64,000 nt of DNA from Clostridium sp. 1001271st1 H5 (GTDB lineage Bacteria; Bacillota; Clostridia; Lachnospirales; Lachnospiraceae): the NCBI RefSeq assembly GCF_005845215.1, contig NZ_SPHO01000010.1:124001-188000 (forward strand), read 5' to 3'. Within the stretch, counting starts at the first letter, position 1, and the number at the start of each line of letters is the position of its first letter. Under the pieces are notes generated by a model. The model had not been told where the DNA came from and did no database searches. It worked only from the letters and a program-made list of their open reading frames with translations. The position numbers and the translations under genes were made by a program. This document shows, one piece after another, positions 42,857 to 50,852 of this stretch.

Positions 42857-44362
42857 TTATTTGGAAGCCCTGGCCCTTTTAAGGACAGCCTTTATCATAG
42901 GCGTACAGATAAATGCCAGGAAAATCAGCATCAGAACACAGGTAATGGGTCTTGTAAAGAAAATGTTCAGGCTTCCCCCCGATATGATAAATGCCTTGCG
43001 CATATTGGACTCCAGCAGTTTTGCCAGTACAAAGGACAAAAGCATAGGAGCCGTGGGATAATCATTTTTGACCAGCAGGTAGCCCAGGATGCCTGACAGG
43101 AACATAATCAGAACACCATACATGGAATAGCTGGAACTGTAGGACCCTACCACACATACAATGGTGATAATGGGAATCATGTACTTCACGGGAACGGATA
43201 ATATCTGAATCAGGAACGGAATTACCCCGATTGCAACTGCCAGTGCAAATATGTTGGACAGGAACAGGGATGCAATAAGGCCCCATGTAAATTCAGGTTC
43301 ATTGGTAAACAGGAGAGGGCCCGGGTTAAGTCCCCACATCATCAGGCCTCCCAAAAGCACTGCCCCGGTACCGCTTCCCGGAATCCCCAGGGCCAGCAGC
43401 GGTGCAAACGCACCGGCGGCAGCCGCATTGTTTGCAGCCTCGCTGGCTGCAATGCCTTCGATGGCGCCGGTTCCCAGCTCTTCCTCATTCTTAAACTTCT
43501 TCTGGGCTGCATATCCCATAAAAGCACCCGTGGTTGCCCCGGCCCCCGGAAGCACGCCCACAAAAGTTCCCATGACGCCGGAACGCAGGGCAGGGGGCAG
43601 CAGACGTTTAAAATCATGCTTTGTCAAAAGGCTTCCGCGGATGGTGAGTTTCATATGAGGTTCCGACTTTACTTCATTATTGCGCTCCATAACCAGCTTG
43701 ATAACCTGGGAAAATCCTACCGTACCGATAATGAACGGCGTAAATGGAATACCGCCCAGCAGGTACATGCTGCCAAAATCATATCTGGGCGAACCCGACA
43801 GCGTGTCCATGCCCATGCTTGCCAAAAGGATACCCAGCATGGTAATCACCACGCCCTTGATGGGATTCTCCCCAACCAGCCAGCTGATGGACGTCATGGC
43901 TATCAGAAGCAGGGCCGTCATCTCAGAGGGTCCGAATTTAAGACCCACATCAGCCAGAGCCGGTCCCGTAAAGGTCAGAATCACGATGCCAATGGTTCCT
44001 CCGATAAAGGAAGCCATATTGGCCGTAAACAGCGCCTGCCCCGGACGTTTCTTTTTGGATGCCATGGGATAGCCGTCCATCGCCGTACAGATAGCAGGCG
44101 AATCTCCCGGTATATTTAACAGGATAGCGCTGAATGCACCGCCGTACATGTTGGAGTAATACAGGGCGCCCAGCATGATGATGGCAGTGGTGGGATTAAA
44201 CTTGTATGTCAGCGGAAGCAGCAGAGCCACACCGGCCAGGCTTCCGATTCCGGGCATTGCCCCCACAATCAAACCCAGAACCGCTCCCAAAAGGGCTGCT
44301 CCCACGTTGCTGAAGGTAAACAACGTGGAGAAACCATGCATTAACAGTTGAATATTTTCCAT
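42857..44362 (-). CDS. tctA: Tripartite tricarboxylate transporter large permease
   Basis: This 501-residue protein has about 10-12 membrane segments and the TctA signatures LIVGAMPGIGSLAGVALLLPLT near residues 31-52, YGGAFSAILLNIPGDSPAI, GVLPGAGATTGAFMGY and ALGIPGSGTGAVLLGGLM. TctA is the translocating subunit of the sodium- or proton-driven, binding-protein-dependent carboxylate importer. It follows tctB by 15 bases. Length is standard for the family. Confidence 0.95.
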   Translation of the reverse strand: MENIQLLMHGFSTLFTFSNVGAALLGAVLGLIVGAMPGIGSLAGVALLLPLTYKFNPTTAIIMLGALYYSNMYGGAFSAILLNIPGDSPAICTAMDGYPMASKKKRPGQALFTANMASFIGGTIGIVILTFTGPALADVGLKFGPSEMTALLLIAMTSISWLVGENPIKGVVITMLGILLASMGMDTLSGSPRYDFGSMYLLGGIPFTPFIIGTVGFSQVIKLVMERNNEVKSEPHMKLTIRGSLLTKHDFKRLLPPALRSGVMGTFVGVLPGAGATTGAFMGYAAQKKFKNEEELGTGAIEGIAASEAANNAAAAGAFAPLLALGIPGSGTGAVLLGGLMMWGLNPGPLLFTNEPEFTWGLIASLFLSNIFALAVAIGVIPFLIQILSVPVKYMIPIITIVCVVGSYSSSYSMYGVLIMFLSGILGYLLVKNDYPTAPMLLSFVLAKLLESNMRKAFIISGGSLNIFFTRPITCVLMLIFLAFICTPMIKAVLKRARASK

Positions 44363-44377
44363 TTTGTCTGCCTCCTT

Positions 44378-44827
44378 CTACAAAAATGCTTCCAAAAGCC
44401 CCATCGGAAAATGGACTCCCAGCCACACCCGGAACACACCGATGGAAATAGCCATACAGACAGCAAGGACAATGAGCGTCTCCTTCCACCCGGTCTTCTC
44501 AAATACCTTCAGCCACAGTATCACAAACAGATAGCAGCTGGGAAGCAGACCGATAACAAAGGAACCCGCTATGATTCCCGCTCCCCCGGCTATGACCATC
44601 ATCTCATCCCGTTCATACTTAGCCGCCTTTTCTTCCTTAAGGGACTGAAAGAAAGACGCAATACTTGCCAGGAACATGACAATAGCCATAATGGCAGGGA
44701 AAAAACCGGGCTGGGGCCCGTCCACGTCCTTCCAGAACCCCAGCTGTGTAAAACCAATTACTGCAAATACCACAGCAACTGCTGCCAATACCAAGGGCAC
44801 AATCTGCTTTGTCCCTATTTTTTTCAT
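44378..44827 (-). CDS. tctB: Tripartite tricarboxylate transporter small permease
   Basis: The 149-residue protein has four hydrophobic segments (about 10-25, 38-57, 78-105 and 112-135) and the TctB-like KDVDGPQPGFFPAIMAIVMFLASI block, where GxxPxxFP is the family hallmark. It forms the small membrane subunit with TctA. The gene lies 18 bases after pdxA and 15 bases before tctA, consistent with a single pdxA-tctBAC transcript. Confidence 0.88.
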   Translation of the reverse strand: MKKIGTKQIVPLVLAAVAVVFAVIGFTQLGFWKDVDGPQPGFFPAIMAIVMFLASIASFFQSLKEEKAAKYERDEMMVIAGGAGIIAGSFVIGLLPSCYLFVILWLKVFEKTGWKETLIVLAVCMAISIGVFRVWLGVHFPMGLLEAFL

Positions 44828-44845
44828 GTAAACCCCTCCCTTTTA

Positions 44846-45850
44846 TCAGCAGCCCTTCAGGTGGGCAGCCATCTTGGCAGCCATCCTGACCGCATTCTCA
44901 AATGCCGAAGTCTTGACGATACCCTTTCCTGCAATGTCGTAGGCCGTGCCATGGGCGCATGTGACGATTGGCGCCGGAAGACCTCCTGCAATGGTAATGC
45001 CCTGGTCAAAGCCCTTCAGCTTAAGCGCAATCTGCCCCTGGTCATGATACATGGTCACCACTCCGTCAAAATCCCCGTTAAAAGCCTTGATGAACAATAT
45101 GTCGGACGGGAACGGCCCATTGGCGTCAATGCCCATCTCCCTTGCTTTCTCTATGGCCGGTGCGATTACATCAATTTCCTCCCTGCCGCATTTTCCGCCC
45201 TCTCCGCAGTGGGGATTCAGGGCAGCCAGGGCAAGCCTTGGCTTTTCAATGCCGGAGTTCTTAAGTGATACGTTTGCCAGCCTTATGGCTCTCATGATGG
45301 TATCCACTGTCAGGCTTGCGCTGACCTTGCTAATCGGGATATGGCTGGTGGTTCTGGTGGTCCACAAATCTCCCAGTACATTGATTTCCCCAAACGGCTC
45401 CGTATGTCCGAAGAGGTGTGCCATGTAGTGGTGTTCGCTCTCAAAAGGACACCCGGCCTGAATCATTGCCTGCTTATTCAGGGGAGCAAAACAGAACCCG
45501 TCAATCCTGCCGGCCCGGTAAAGCTCAATGGCTGTCTTCAGCATATTCAGGCAGGCCCGGCCGCTGTCAATGCTGATGTCTGCAAAGGGAACCTGCTCCG
45601 GATCCACGTCCCTTTGGTCCAGTACAGGTATTCCCTTGGACCAGTCTGCGTCCTCTGTCTTGTCAATGACCTGTACCGGAATTTCCAGACCGCATATCCT
45701 GGCCCCTCTCTCAAACACCCTGACATCTCCGATTACCACCGGACGGCAGTACTCATCGTAAAATCTGGAAGCTGCCAGCTTGGCAATGATTTCCGGCCCC
45801 ACACCGGCTGCATCTCCTAATAAGATTCCTAAAATTGGTTTACCGTTCAT
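44846..45850 (-). CDS. pdxA: PdxA-family 4-phospho-hydroxyacid dehydrogenase
   Basis: This 334-residue NAD-dependent enzyme shows the PdxA fold with the three metal histidines in ESEHHYMAHLFGH, LNPHCGEGG and TMYHDQGQIALK. PdxA itself makes a vitamin B6 precursor from 4-phosphohydroxythreonine; the PdxA2 group oxidises and decarboxylates D-threonate or D-erythronate 4-phosphate to dihydroxyacetone phosphate. Being the first gene of a sigma-54 transporter operon points to the catabolic PdxA2 type. The kinase of the DUF1537 family that normally supplies its substrate is missing from this window, so the substrate may be phosphorylated by a distant gene or be something else. Confidence 0.85.
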   Translation of the reverse strand: MNGKPILGILLGDAAGVGPEIIAKLAASRFYDEYCRPVVIGDVRVFERGARICGLEIPVQVIDKTEDADWSKGIPVLDQRDVDPEQVPFADISIDSGRACLNMLKTAIELYRAGRIDGFCFAPLNKQAMIQAGCPFESEHHYMAHLFGHTEPFGEINVLGDLWTTRTTSHIPISKVSASLTVDTIMRAIRLANVSLKNSGIEKPRLALAALNPHCGEGGKCGREEIDVIAPAIEKAREMGIDANGPFPSDILFIKAFNGDFDGVVTMYHDQGQIALKLKGFDQGITIAGGLPAPIVTCAHGTAYDIAGKGIVKTSAFENAVRMAAKMAAHLKGC

Positions 45851-45914
45851 AAAAAAATCATCCTTCCTTCTATTTTGGTTTTTATTTCTGCTCTTGACCT
45901 ATGCCTATATTAAA

Positions 45915-45930
45915 AGCAAAAACTGTGCCA
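45915..45930 (-). promoter_or_regulatory. Sigma-54 promoter of pdxA-tctBAC
   Basis: The minus strand reads TGGCACAGTTTTTGCT, a full consensus match that differs from the promoter at 41389-41404 only in the spacer. It is about 65 bases upstream of the pdxA start codon. Confidence 0.9.
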
Positions 45931-46052
45931 AACTTTTCAGGAAGAACGATTTTTTATATTTTAATTACAGGAATCCTTTATTATCGTTATGCATATTGCA
46001 TATATTATCATCATTTAACCCTGCATGTGTTCATACTTTTCACAGCAAAAAT

Positions 46053-46115
46053 GTTTCATTCTCTTAATCACGTTTTATCTTTGTTTCAAAATGTATTTTC
46101 GTTTCATTATGTTTC
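46053..46115. promoter_or_regulatory. Putative activator binding array (GTTTCATT motif) upstream of pdxA
   Basis: GTTTCATT occurs at 46053-46060 and 46101-46108, with GTTTCAAA at 46083-46090 and a further GTTTC at 46111. This is the same element as at 41436-41546, placed 120-200 bases upstream of the sigma-54 promoter. The remainder of the 45851-46139 gap holds no gene; a TGCATATTGCA element lies at 45990-46000. Confidence 0.6.
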
Positions 46116-46139
46116 TCTTCTCAAAGCCGGCCCGTCCGT

Positions 46140-48131
46140 CTATCCCTCAATGCCGTACTTTCTCATTTTCCTCCAAAGAGTGCTCTTGTCAATTCCCAGA
46201 TATTCTGCCGTCCTCCCCCGGTGATAGCCGCACAGCTCAAGGGCGTCCTCCACTGCCTGTTTCTGGGCCGCTTCCAGGCGGGGACCATGGCAGCCAGTGG
46301 ACGGCAGCGATATGGGATTCCCGGTTCCAAGGGAACCCGGCCCCCGGGAAGGCTCCGCTGCCTGCCGCCTGTCTGTCCGCCGCCCATCCGTCTGTTTTCC
46401 ATCCTCCTGCTCTTCGCCGCCCCATTCTCCCGGGAGAGCCTGCAGCACATCCTCTGCGCCTGCCCTTGGCTTTTCGCAGAGAATGCAGATACGCTCGCAG
46501 AAGTTGCGCATTTCCCTTACATTGCCAGGCCAGCTATAGCGCAGCAGAAGTTCCTTTCCCTCCTGGGATATGGCCTCCAGCCTGCTTCCCGTTCGTTCAT
46601 GCTCAAACCGCACCATCCGGTCCGCCAGATAGAGGATGTCCTGTTTCCGTTTTCTCAGAGGCGGCAGATTGAGTTCAAGCACATCCAGCCGGTACAGTAA
46701 ATCCTCCCTGAAATTTCCCTGTGCCACTTCCTTCTTTAAATCCTTGTTGGTGGCGCAGATAACACGCACATCAATGGGAATCACCGTGTCATTGCCCAGC
46801 CGTATGATTTCCCTTTCCTGTATAACCCGCAGGAGACGGCTCTGAAGCTTTGGTGATATATCGCCTATCTCATCCAGAAAAATGGTTCCCTTATGGGCAA
46901 TCTCAAAAAAACCCATCTTGCCGCCCTTGGCTGCACCGGTAAACGCTCCCTCCACATAACCAAAGAGTTCGCTCTCCAACAGGTTTTCAGGCAGCGCAGC
47001 ACAGTTAATCGCCACAAAGGGTCCCTTTCTTCTCCTGCTGGAGTTGTGGATGCTCTGGGCAAATAATTCCTTTCCCGTGCCTGTCTCCCCGTGAATCAGT
47101 ATGTTGGAATCCGCATAGCTGAATTTCACGGCCTGATTAATGACCGCCTCCATGCAGCTGTCCCTGTAAAGTATATGGGAAAAGTCATACCTGGCCGTAA
47201 AACCGTCGGAATGCATCTGCTTACGCAGCTTTCCTTCCTCTGCCTGTATCTGTTCCGTGCCCTGGAAGGTAAGCACACAGCCGAATTCCTCCGAATCACC
47301 CTCCACCGGCACGCAGTTCACCAGCACCTGTTTACCCCCGAACTTGCACACCTCCGACAGAATCTTCTGTTTGTCATGTATAACGCCGCCGAAATCAATA
47401 TCCGGAAAAAATTTGCTTACAGGCTCTCCTGCCAGCGAAGTCTTCCTGTCCTTCATATAGGTGTGGCAGCAGGTATTTGCAAGAGTTATGATTCCCTTCC
47501 TGTTTACGGAAATAATTCCCTGGAAGGAGTAGTTCATGATATTTGCTATCTCATCCCTTTTCTGCCTCTCATAGCGGGTGAGATGGGCCACCGCAATGGC
47601 TTCTGAGATGGCGTGGTTTACTGCTTCGATTCCCGAATGAATCATGGCAGCCGGCACCCCCAGCCGCTCTGCAATCTGGACCGTGGAATATCCCCCCACA
47701 ACAGCCTGGTTCCCGTCCTTCAGCGCCTGATGCACCGCCATATCCAGCTTGGTTTCATCGTCCTCCGCATAGCATCCCAGCCCCAGCTGCGGATACAGGT
47801 GGCTCATCTGCTCCGCCCCATACACCATATTGAAGGCGCCCACCACGGCTATCCTCTCAATTTTTCCCTTCTGCATACATTCATTGACAGCCTTCATTAC
47901 ATCGTATCCCGTGGATTTAAGCTCTGCACAGGGAATGTTTTTGCGCTTCAGGGTGTGGGCTGTAAATCCCCTGGCTATGACCACGTCTGCGTCCACCTGT
48001 TCCAGTCTGTTATTATAGAAATCCTGGATTACCTCATACCGGATTGCCTCTGATTCAGGCCGTTCCCGGAATACCTGCTCAATGACTGGAAGAATGTCCG
48101 GATATGGTGCAAAAAATACAATTTTAATCAT
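46140..48131 (-). CDS. Sigma-54-dependent activator with PrpR_N domain (regulator 2)
   Basis: The start at 48129-48131 has GGAGGGGA directly upstream and gives 663 residues. The order is PrpR_N sensor (about 1-185), PAS-like domain (about 200-310), AAA+ domain with GETGTGKE and a standard GAFTGA loop (about 395), a Ser/Arg-rich linker (about 565-610) and a Fis-type helix-turn-helix (GYHRGRTAEYLGIDKSTLWRK). It is transcribed divergently from the KdgT-like gene, and the shared gap holds a TGCAAT inverted repeat and a sigma-54 promoter facing that gene, so it most likely controls it. It differs from regulator 1 in its DNA-recognition helix, which fits the two different upstream motifs. Confidence 0.9.
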   Translation of the reverse strand: MIKIVFFAPYPDILPVIEQVFRERPESEAIRYEVIQDFYNNRLEQVDADVVIARGFTAHTLKRKNIPCAELKSTGYDVMKAVNECMQKGKIERIAVVGAFNMVYGAEQMSHLYPQLGLGCYAEDDETKLDMAVHQALKDGNQAVVGGYSTVQIAERLGVPAAMIHSGIEAVNHAISEAIAVAHLTRYERQKRDEIANIMNYSFQGIISVNRKGIITLANTCCHTYMKDRKTSLAGEPVSKFFPDIDFGGVIHDKQKILSEVCKFGGKQVLVNCVPVEGDSEEFGCVLTFQGTEQIQAEEGKLRKQMHSDGFTARYDFSHILYRDSCMEAVINQAVKFSYADSNILIHGETGTGKELFAQSIHNSSRRRKGPFVAINCAALPENLLESELFGYVEGAFTGAAKGGKMGFFEIAHKGTIFLDEIGDISPKLQSRLLRVIQEREIIRLGNDTVIPIDVRVICATNKDLKKEVAQGNFREDLLYRLDVLELNLPPLRKRKQDILYLADRMVRFEHERTGSRLEAISQEGKELLLRYSWPGNVREMRNFCERICILCEKPRAGAEDVLQALPGEWGGEEQEDGKQTDGRRTDRRQAAEPSRGPGSLGTGNPISLPSTGCHGPRLEAAQKQAVEDALELCGYHRGRTAEYLGIDKSTLWRKMRKYGIEG

Positions 48132-48168
48132 GCTTCCCCTCCTCCCATTGTCCATATTATCCCATATA

Positions 48169-48275
48169 TTGTATTTTTGCAATCATATAATTGCATTAAA
48201 TTGCTAAAATACAATTAATGTGCAATTCTATAGATTCCAACTCATTCTCTGTTTCCTCCAATTCTTTGTGCAATT
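48169..48275. promoter_or_regulatory. TGCAAT inverted repeats upstream of the KdgT-like operon
   Basis: TGCAAT-N6-ATTGCA (48178-48195) is nested in a larger inverted repeat, TTGTATTTT (48169-48177) with AAAATACAA (48206-48214). Single TGCAATT half-sites follow at 48221 and 48269. The group lies 75-180 bases upstream of the sigma-54 promoter at 48348. It starts about 40 bases upstream of regulator 2, so it could also control that gene. Confidence 0.6.
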
Positions 48276-48347
48276 ACTACATATATTTCCCTCTGTTTTT
48301 AGATGATTTAGATAAAATTCATTGCTGTTTTCTCTGCAAATCTTTTT

Positions 48348-48363
48348 TGGCACGACAATTGCT
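48348..48363 (+). promoter_or_regulatory. Sigma-54 promoter of the KdgT-like operon
   Basis: TGGCACGACAATTGCT is a full match to the -24/-12 consensus. The start codon at 48471 is about 108 bases downstream. Upstream in-frame codons (from 48384) would fall right at the expected transcription start, which supports the later ATG. Confidence 0.9.
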
Positions 48364-48470
48364 ATTTTAATCAGTCAGCAACATTGCAATGGTATGTGAA
48401 AAACAACCAGAGGCTGATGCGGCTCACATGGCCAGTGAGCATGGCAGCCCGCGTAAAGGAGAAGAGATTT

Positions 48471-49493
48471 ATGAGGATATTAGCGACAATGAAGCGTTTT
48501 CCGGCAGGAGTGATGGTAATTCCCCTGCTCCTTGGATGTGCAATGAATACCTTTTTCCCAAATGCCCTCACCATAGGCGGTTTTACTTCAGGCCTGTTCA
48601 AGAACGGGGTCCCCACCCTGATTGGCCTGTTCCTGTTCTGCAGCGGCGCCACCATTGATGTAAAAATGGCAGGCAGCACTGTATGGAAAGGCGTTGTCCT
48701 CACTGCCCTGAAGTTCTTTATTGGTTTTGGCCTGGGACTTCTGCTCAATGCATTATTCGGCGAAGCAGGGTTTCTGGGACTGGCGCCCCTGGCTGTCATC
48801 GGTGCCGTGACCAATTCCAACGGCGTTATCTATGCCACCCTGGCAGGAGAGTTCGGAGATGAGACAGATGTTGGCGCAACCTCCATCCTGGCCCTCAACG
48901 ACGGGCCCTTTTTTACCATGATTGCATTGGGCGCTTCCGGCATGGGCAACTTCCCGGTTACAGACATTATTGCCAGCATCATTCCCATGGTCATTGGATT
49001 CATCATAGGCAATCTGGACCACGAGTGGAGAAAAATCCTGGCCACCGGTATGATTCTTCTGCCTCCATTCAATGGTTTTGCCCTGGGTGCAGGCATGAAC
49101 TTCAGCAATATCCTTAATGCAGGTATTTCCGGTATTATACTGGGCCTCCTTACCGTATTGGCCACCGGACTTCTTACCTTCTTCCTCTACAGCGCCCTGC
49201 GCAGGAAGGCTGACCCCATGGGCGCTGCCATCGGCACCACAGCCGGAGTGGCAACCACCACGCCCACGGCCGTTGCCATGGCTGACCCATCCTTCCAGCC
49301 CCAGGTGGAAACCGCCACAGCCCAGACAGCTGCCGCTGTTGTAATCACAGCCGTGCTTTGCCCGCTGCTGGTATCCTGGCTGGCCAAGGTATCCCGCAAG
49401 TGGAATGAAGCCCACGGCATTGTCGCGGATTCACCGGCCCCAGGACAGGAGGATGGCGAAATCCAGCCGGCTGCAACGGCTGATTTTGATTAG
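48471..49493 (+). CDS. kdgT: 2-keto-3-deoxygluconate permease-type transporter
   Basis: The ATG at 48471 is chosen for AAAGGAGAAG just upstream; it gives 340 residues starting MRILATMKRFPAGVMVIPLLLG, the usual start of KdgT. About ten membrane segments follow, with FLFCSGATIDVK, GAVTNSNGVIYATLAGEFG and LPPFNGFALGAGM as family blocks. KdgT proteins import 2-keto-3-deoxygluconate and related acids by proton symport. No KDG kinase or aldolase lies nearby, so the substrate here may be a different small sugar acid. The amidohydrolase gene starts almost immediately after it. Confidence 0.88.
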   Translation: MRILATMKRFPAGVMVIPLLLGCAMNTFFPNALTIGGFTSGLFKNGVPTLIGLFLFCSGATIDVKMAGSTVWKGVVLTALKFFIGFGLGLLLNALFGEAGFLGLAPLAVIGAVTNSNGVIYATLAGEFGDETDVGATSILALNDGPFFTMIALGASGMGNFPVTDIIASIIPMVIGFIIGNLDHEWRKILATGMILLPPFNGFALGAGMNFSNILNAGISGIILGLLTVLATGLLTFFLYSALRRKADPMGAAIGTTAGVATTTPTAVAMADPSFQPQVETATAQTAAAVVITAVLCPLLVSWLAKVSRKWNEAHGIVADSPAPGQEDGEIQPAATADFD

Positions 49494-49532
49494 AGAATGA
49501 ATGATTTTGACAGACGGAGGAAACGTACAGAC

Positions 49533-50714
49533 ATGAAACGAACCATATTGAATGCCGGAATGATTTTATGCGGGGAACAGCTCACTCCCATGGGCAAGGG
49601 CTCCCTTATCATTGAGAGCGGAATCATCCGGGAAATTCTGCCCCAGGACGCCAGACAGTCCTTATCCATAGACGATTCGGAGGAAATCAGCCTTCCTGAC
49701 ATGACCCTGATGCCGGGCATGATAGAATGCCACAACCACCTGTGCATAGACGCCACTCTGCCGGAACACCTAGAGCTGCTGGCCTGGAGCAATGAATGCC
49801 AGCTGACGCTGCTGGCCTTAAAGGGTCTTAAGGACGACCTGATGAGCGGAGTCACCACAGCCCGGTGCATGGGGGATAAGTATTACATAGATGTGACCAT
49901 GAAGAAACTGATTGAGGAGGGCAGGGTTCACGGCCCCCGCCTTCTGGCGGCAGGCATCGGCATGAAGGGAAGCCACGGAGCGGGCCATATAGGAATGCCT
50001 CACTGCGGGCCTGAAGAAATCCGGCATACCTGCCGTGAGAACCTGAAAAAAGGGGCGGACCTGCTGAAGCTTTTCATAACCCCCGGTGTTCCGGACCCAG
50101 TCAGCACCTTTGTGCCCAGCTTTCTCAGCCCGGAGGAAATCTCCGCCGCTGTCAGCGAAGGCGCGCGCCTGGGCATCCCCACTGCAGCCCATTGTATCGG
50201 CGGCCAGGGCCTGAAGGACTGCATTGACGGCGGTGTGGATGTGATTGAGCACATGTATATGGCTACGGAACAGGACGTGGAACGGCTGGCTGCATCCCGC
50301 TGCGTGGTAGACCTGACCTCCGGTATTTTCCTGGACCCCACCCGCGAGGAATTCCTCTCCCCTGCCAATGCCCTGAAGGTAAGGCTGAACCGAAGCCGGG
50401 TCCGTGAAAATGTGGCCCGCATCATCAGGGCCCGCCTTCCCTTTGTCCTGGGAACAGACGCGTATCACGGCCTTCTGTACCGTGAGGTAGGATATGCGGT
50501 GGAGCTGGGAGCCGACCCCTTAACCGCTATCCAGGGCGTCACCTCCCACGCGGCTAAGGTCTGCCGCATGGAAGACAGAATCGGAAAGCTGGAAACCGGC
50601 CTGGAAGCAGATATCATTGCCGTAAAGGGAAATCCCCTGGAGGATGTATCCCGTCTCTCACAGGTGGGGCTGGTAATGAAGGGCGGCTTGATTTTCAGAC
50701 AGCCTCAGGTGTGA
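49533..50714 (+). CDS. Amidohydrolase-family metal-dependent hydrolase
   Basis: The protein has the HxH metal motif ECHNHLCID near residue 65, a metal-binding His in AAHCIGG, a later His in VIEHMYMA and Asp in VLGTDAYHG, the pattern of imidazolonepropionase-like and prolidase-like amidohydrolases. The family acts on cyclic amides, dipeptides and similar compounds; the substrate is unknown. The ATG at 49533 (393 residues) is preferred because GGAGG precedes it by 12 bases, a little far; an ATG at 49497 would give 405 residues with a poor ribosome site. It follows kdgT within 3 to 40 bases, so transport and hydrolysis are probably linked. Confidence 0.8.
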   Translation: MKRTILNAGMILCGEQLTPMGKGSLIIESGIIREILPQDARQSLSIDDSEEISLPDMTLMPGMIECHNHLCIDATLPEHLELLAWSNECQLTLLALKGLKDDLMSGVTTARCMGDKYYIDVTMKKLIEEGRVHGPRLLAAGIGMKGSHGAGHIGMPHCGPEEIRHTCRENLKKGADLLKLFITPGVPDPVSTFVPSFLSPEEISAAVSEGARLGIPTAAHCIGGQGLKDCIDGGVDVIEHMYMATEQDVERLAASRCVVDLTSGIFLDPTREEFLSPANALKVRLNRSRVRENVARIIRARLPFVLGTDAYHGLLYREVGYAVELGADPLTAIQGVTSHAAKVCRMEDRIGKLETGLEADIIAVKGNPLEDVSRLSQVGLVMKGGLIFRQPQV

Positions 50715-50737
50715 CACCGCACAGGTAAGTATTGTTT

Positions 50738-50784
50738 AAAAGCGCAGTTTCAAGGCACATCCAGTGCCGTTGGAGCTGCGCTTT
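50738..50784 (+). terminator. Hairpin after the amidohydrolase gene
   Basis: AAAGCGCAG and CTGCGCTTT close a stem that continues through CAAGGCAC / GTGCCGTTG. It lies about 25 bases past the stop codon and ends the sigma-54 kdgT transcript. The external T-run is absent, but the stem itself carries the A/T ends. Confidence 0.6.
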
Positions 50785-50852
50785 CAGCCATAAAACACTT
50801 ACTGCAGGCCAGAACATAAAAAGGACCGCTGTCCGGATGTGAAATGTGCAGC

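Noticed and set aside
48384..48470. Upstream in-frame start for the kdgT-like gene
   Set aside because: The region from 48384 starts right at the expected sigma-54 transcription start and lacks a ribosome site; the ATG at 48471 has AAAGGAG and matches the usual KdgT start.
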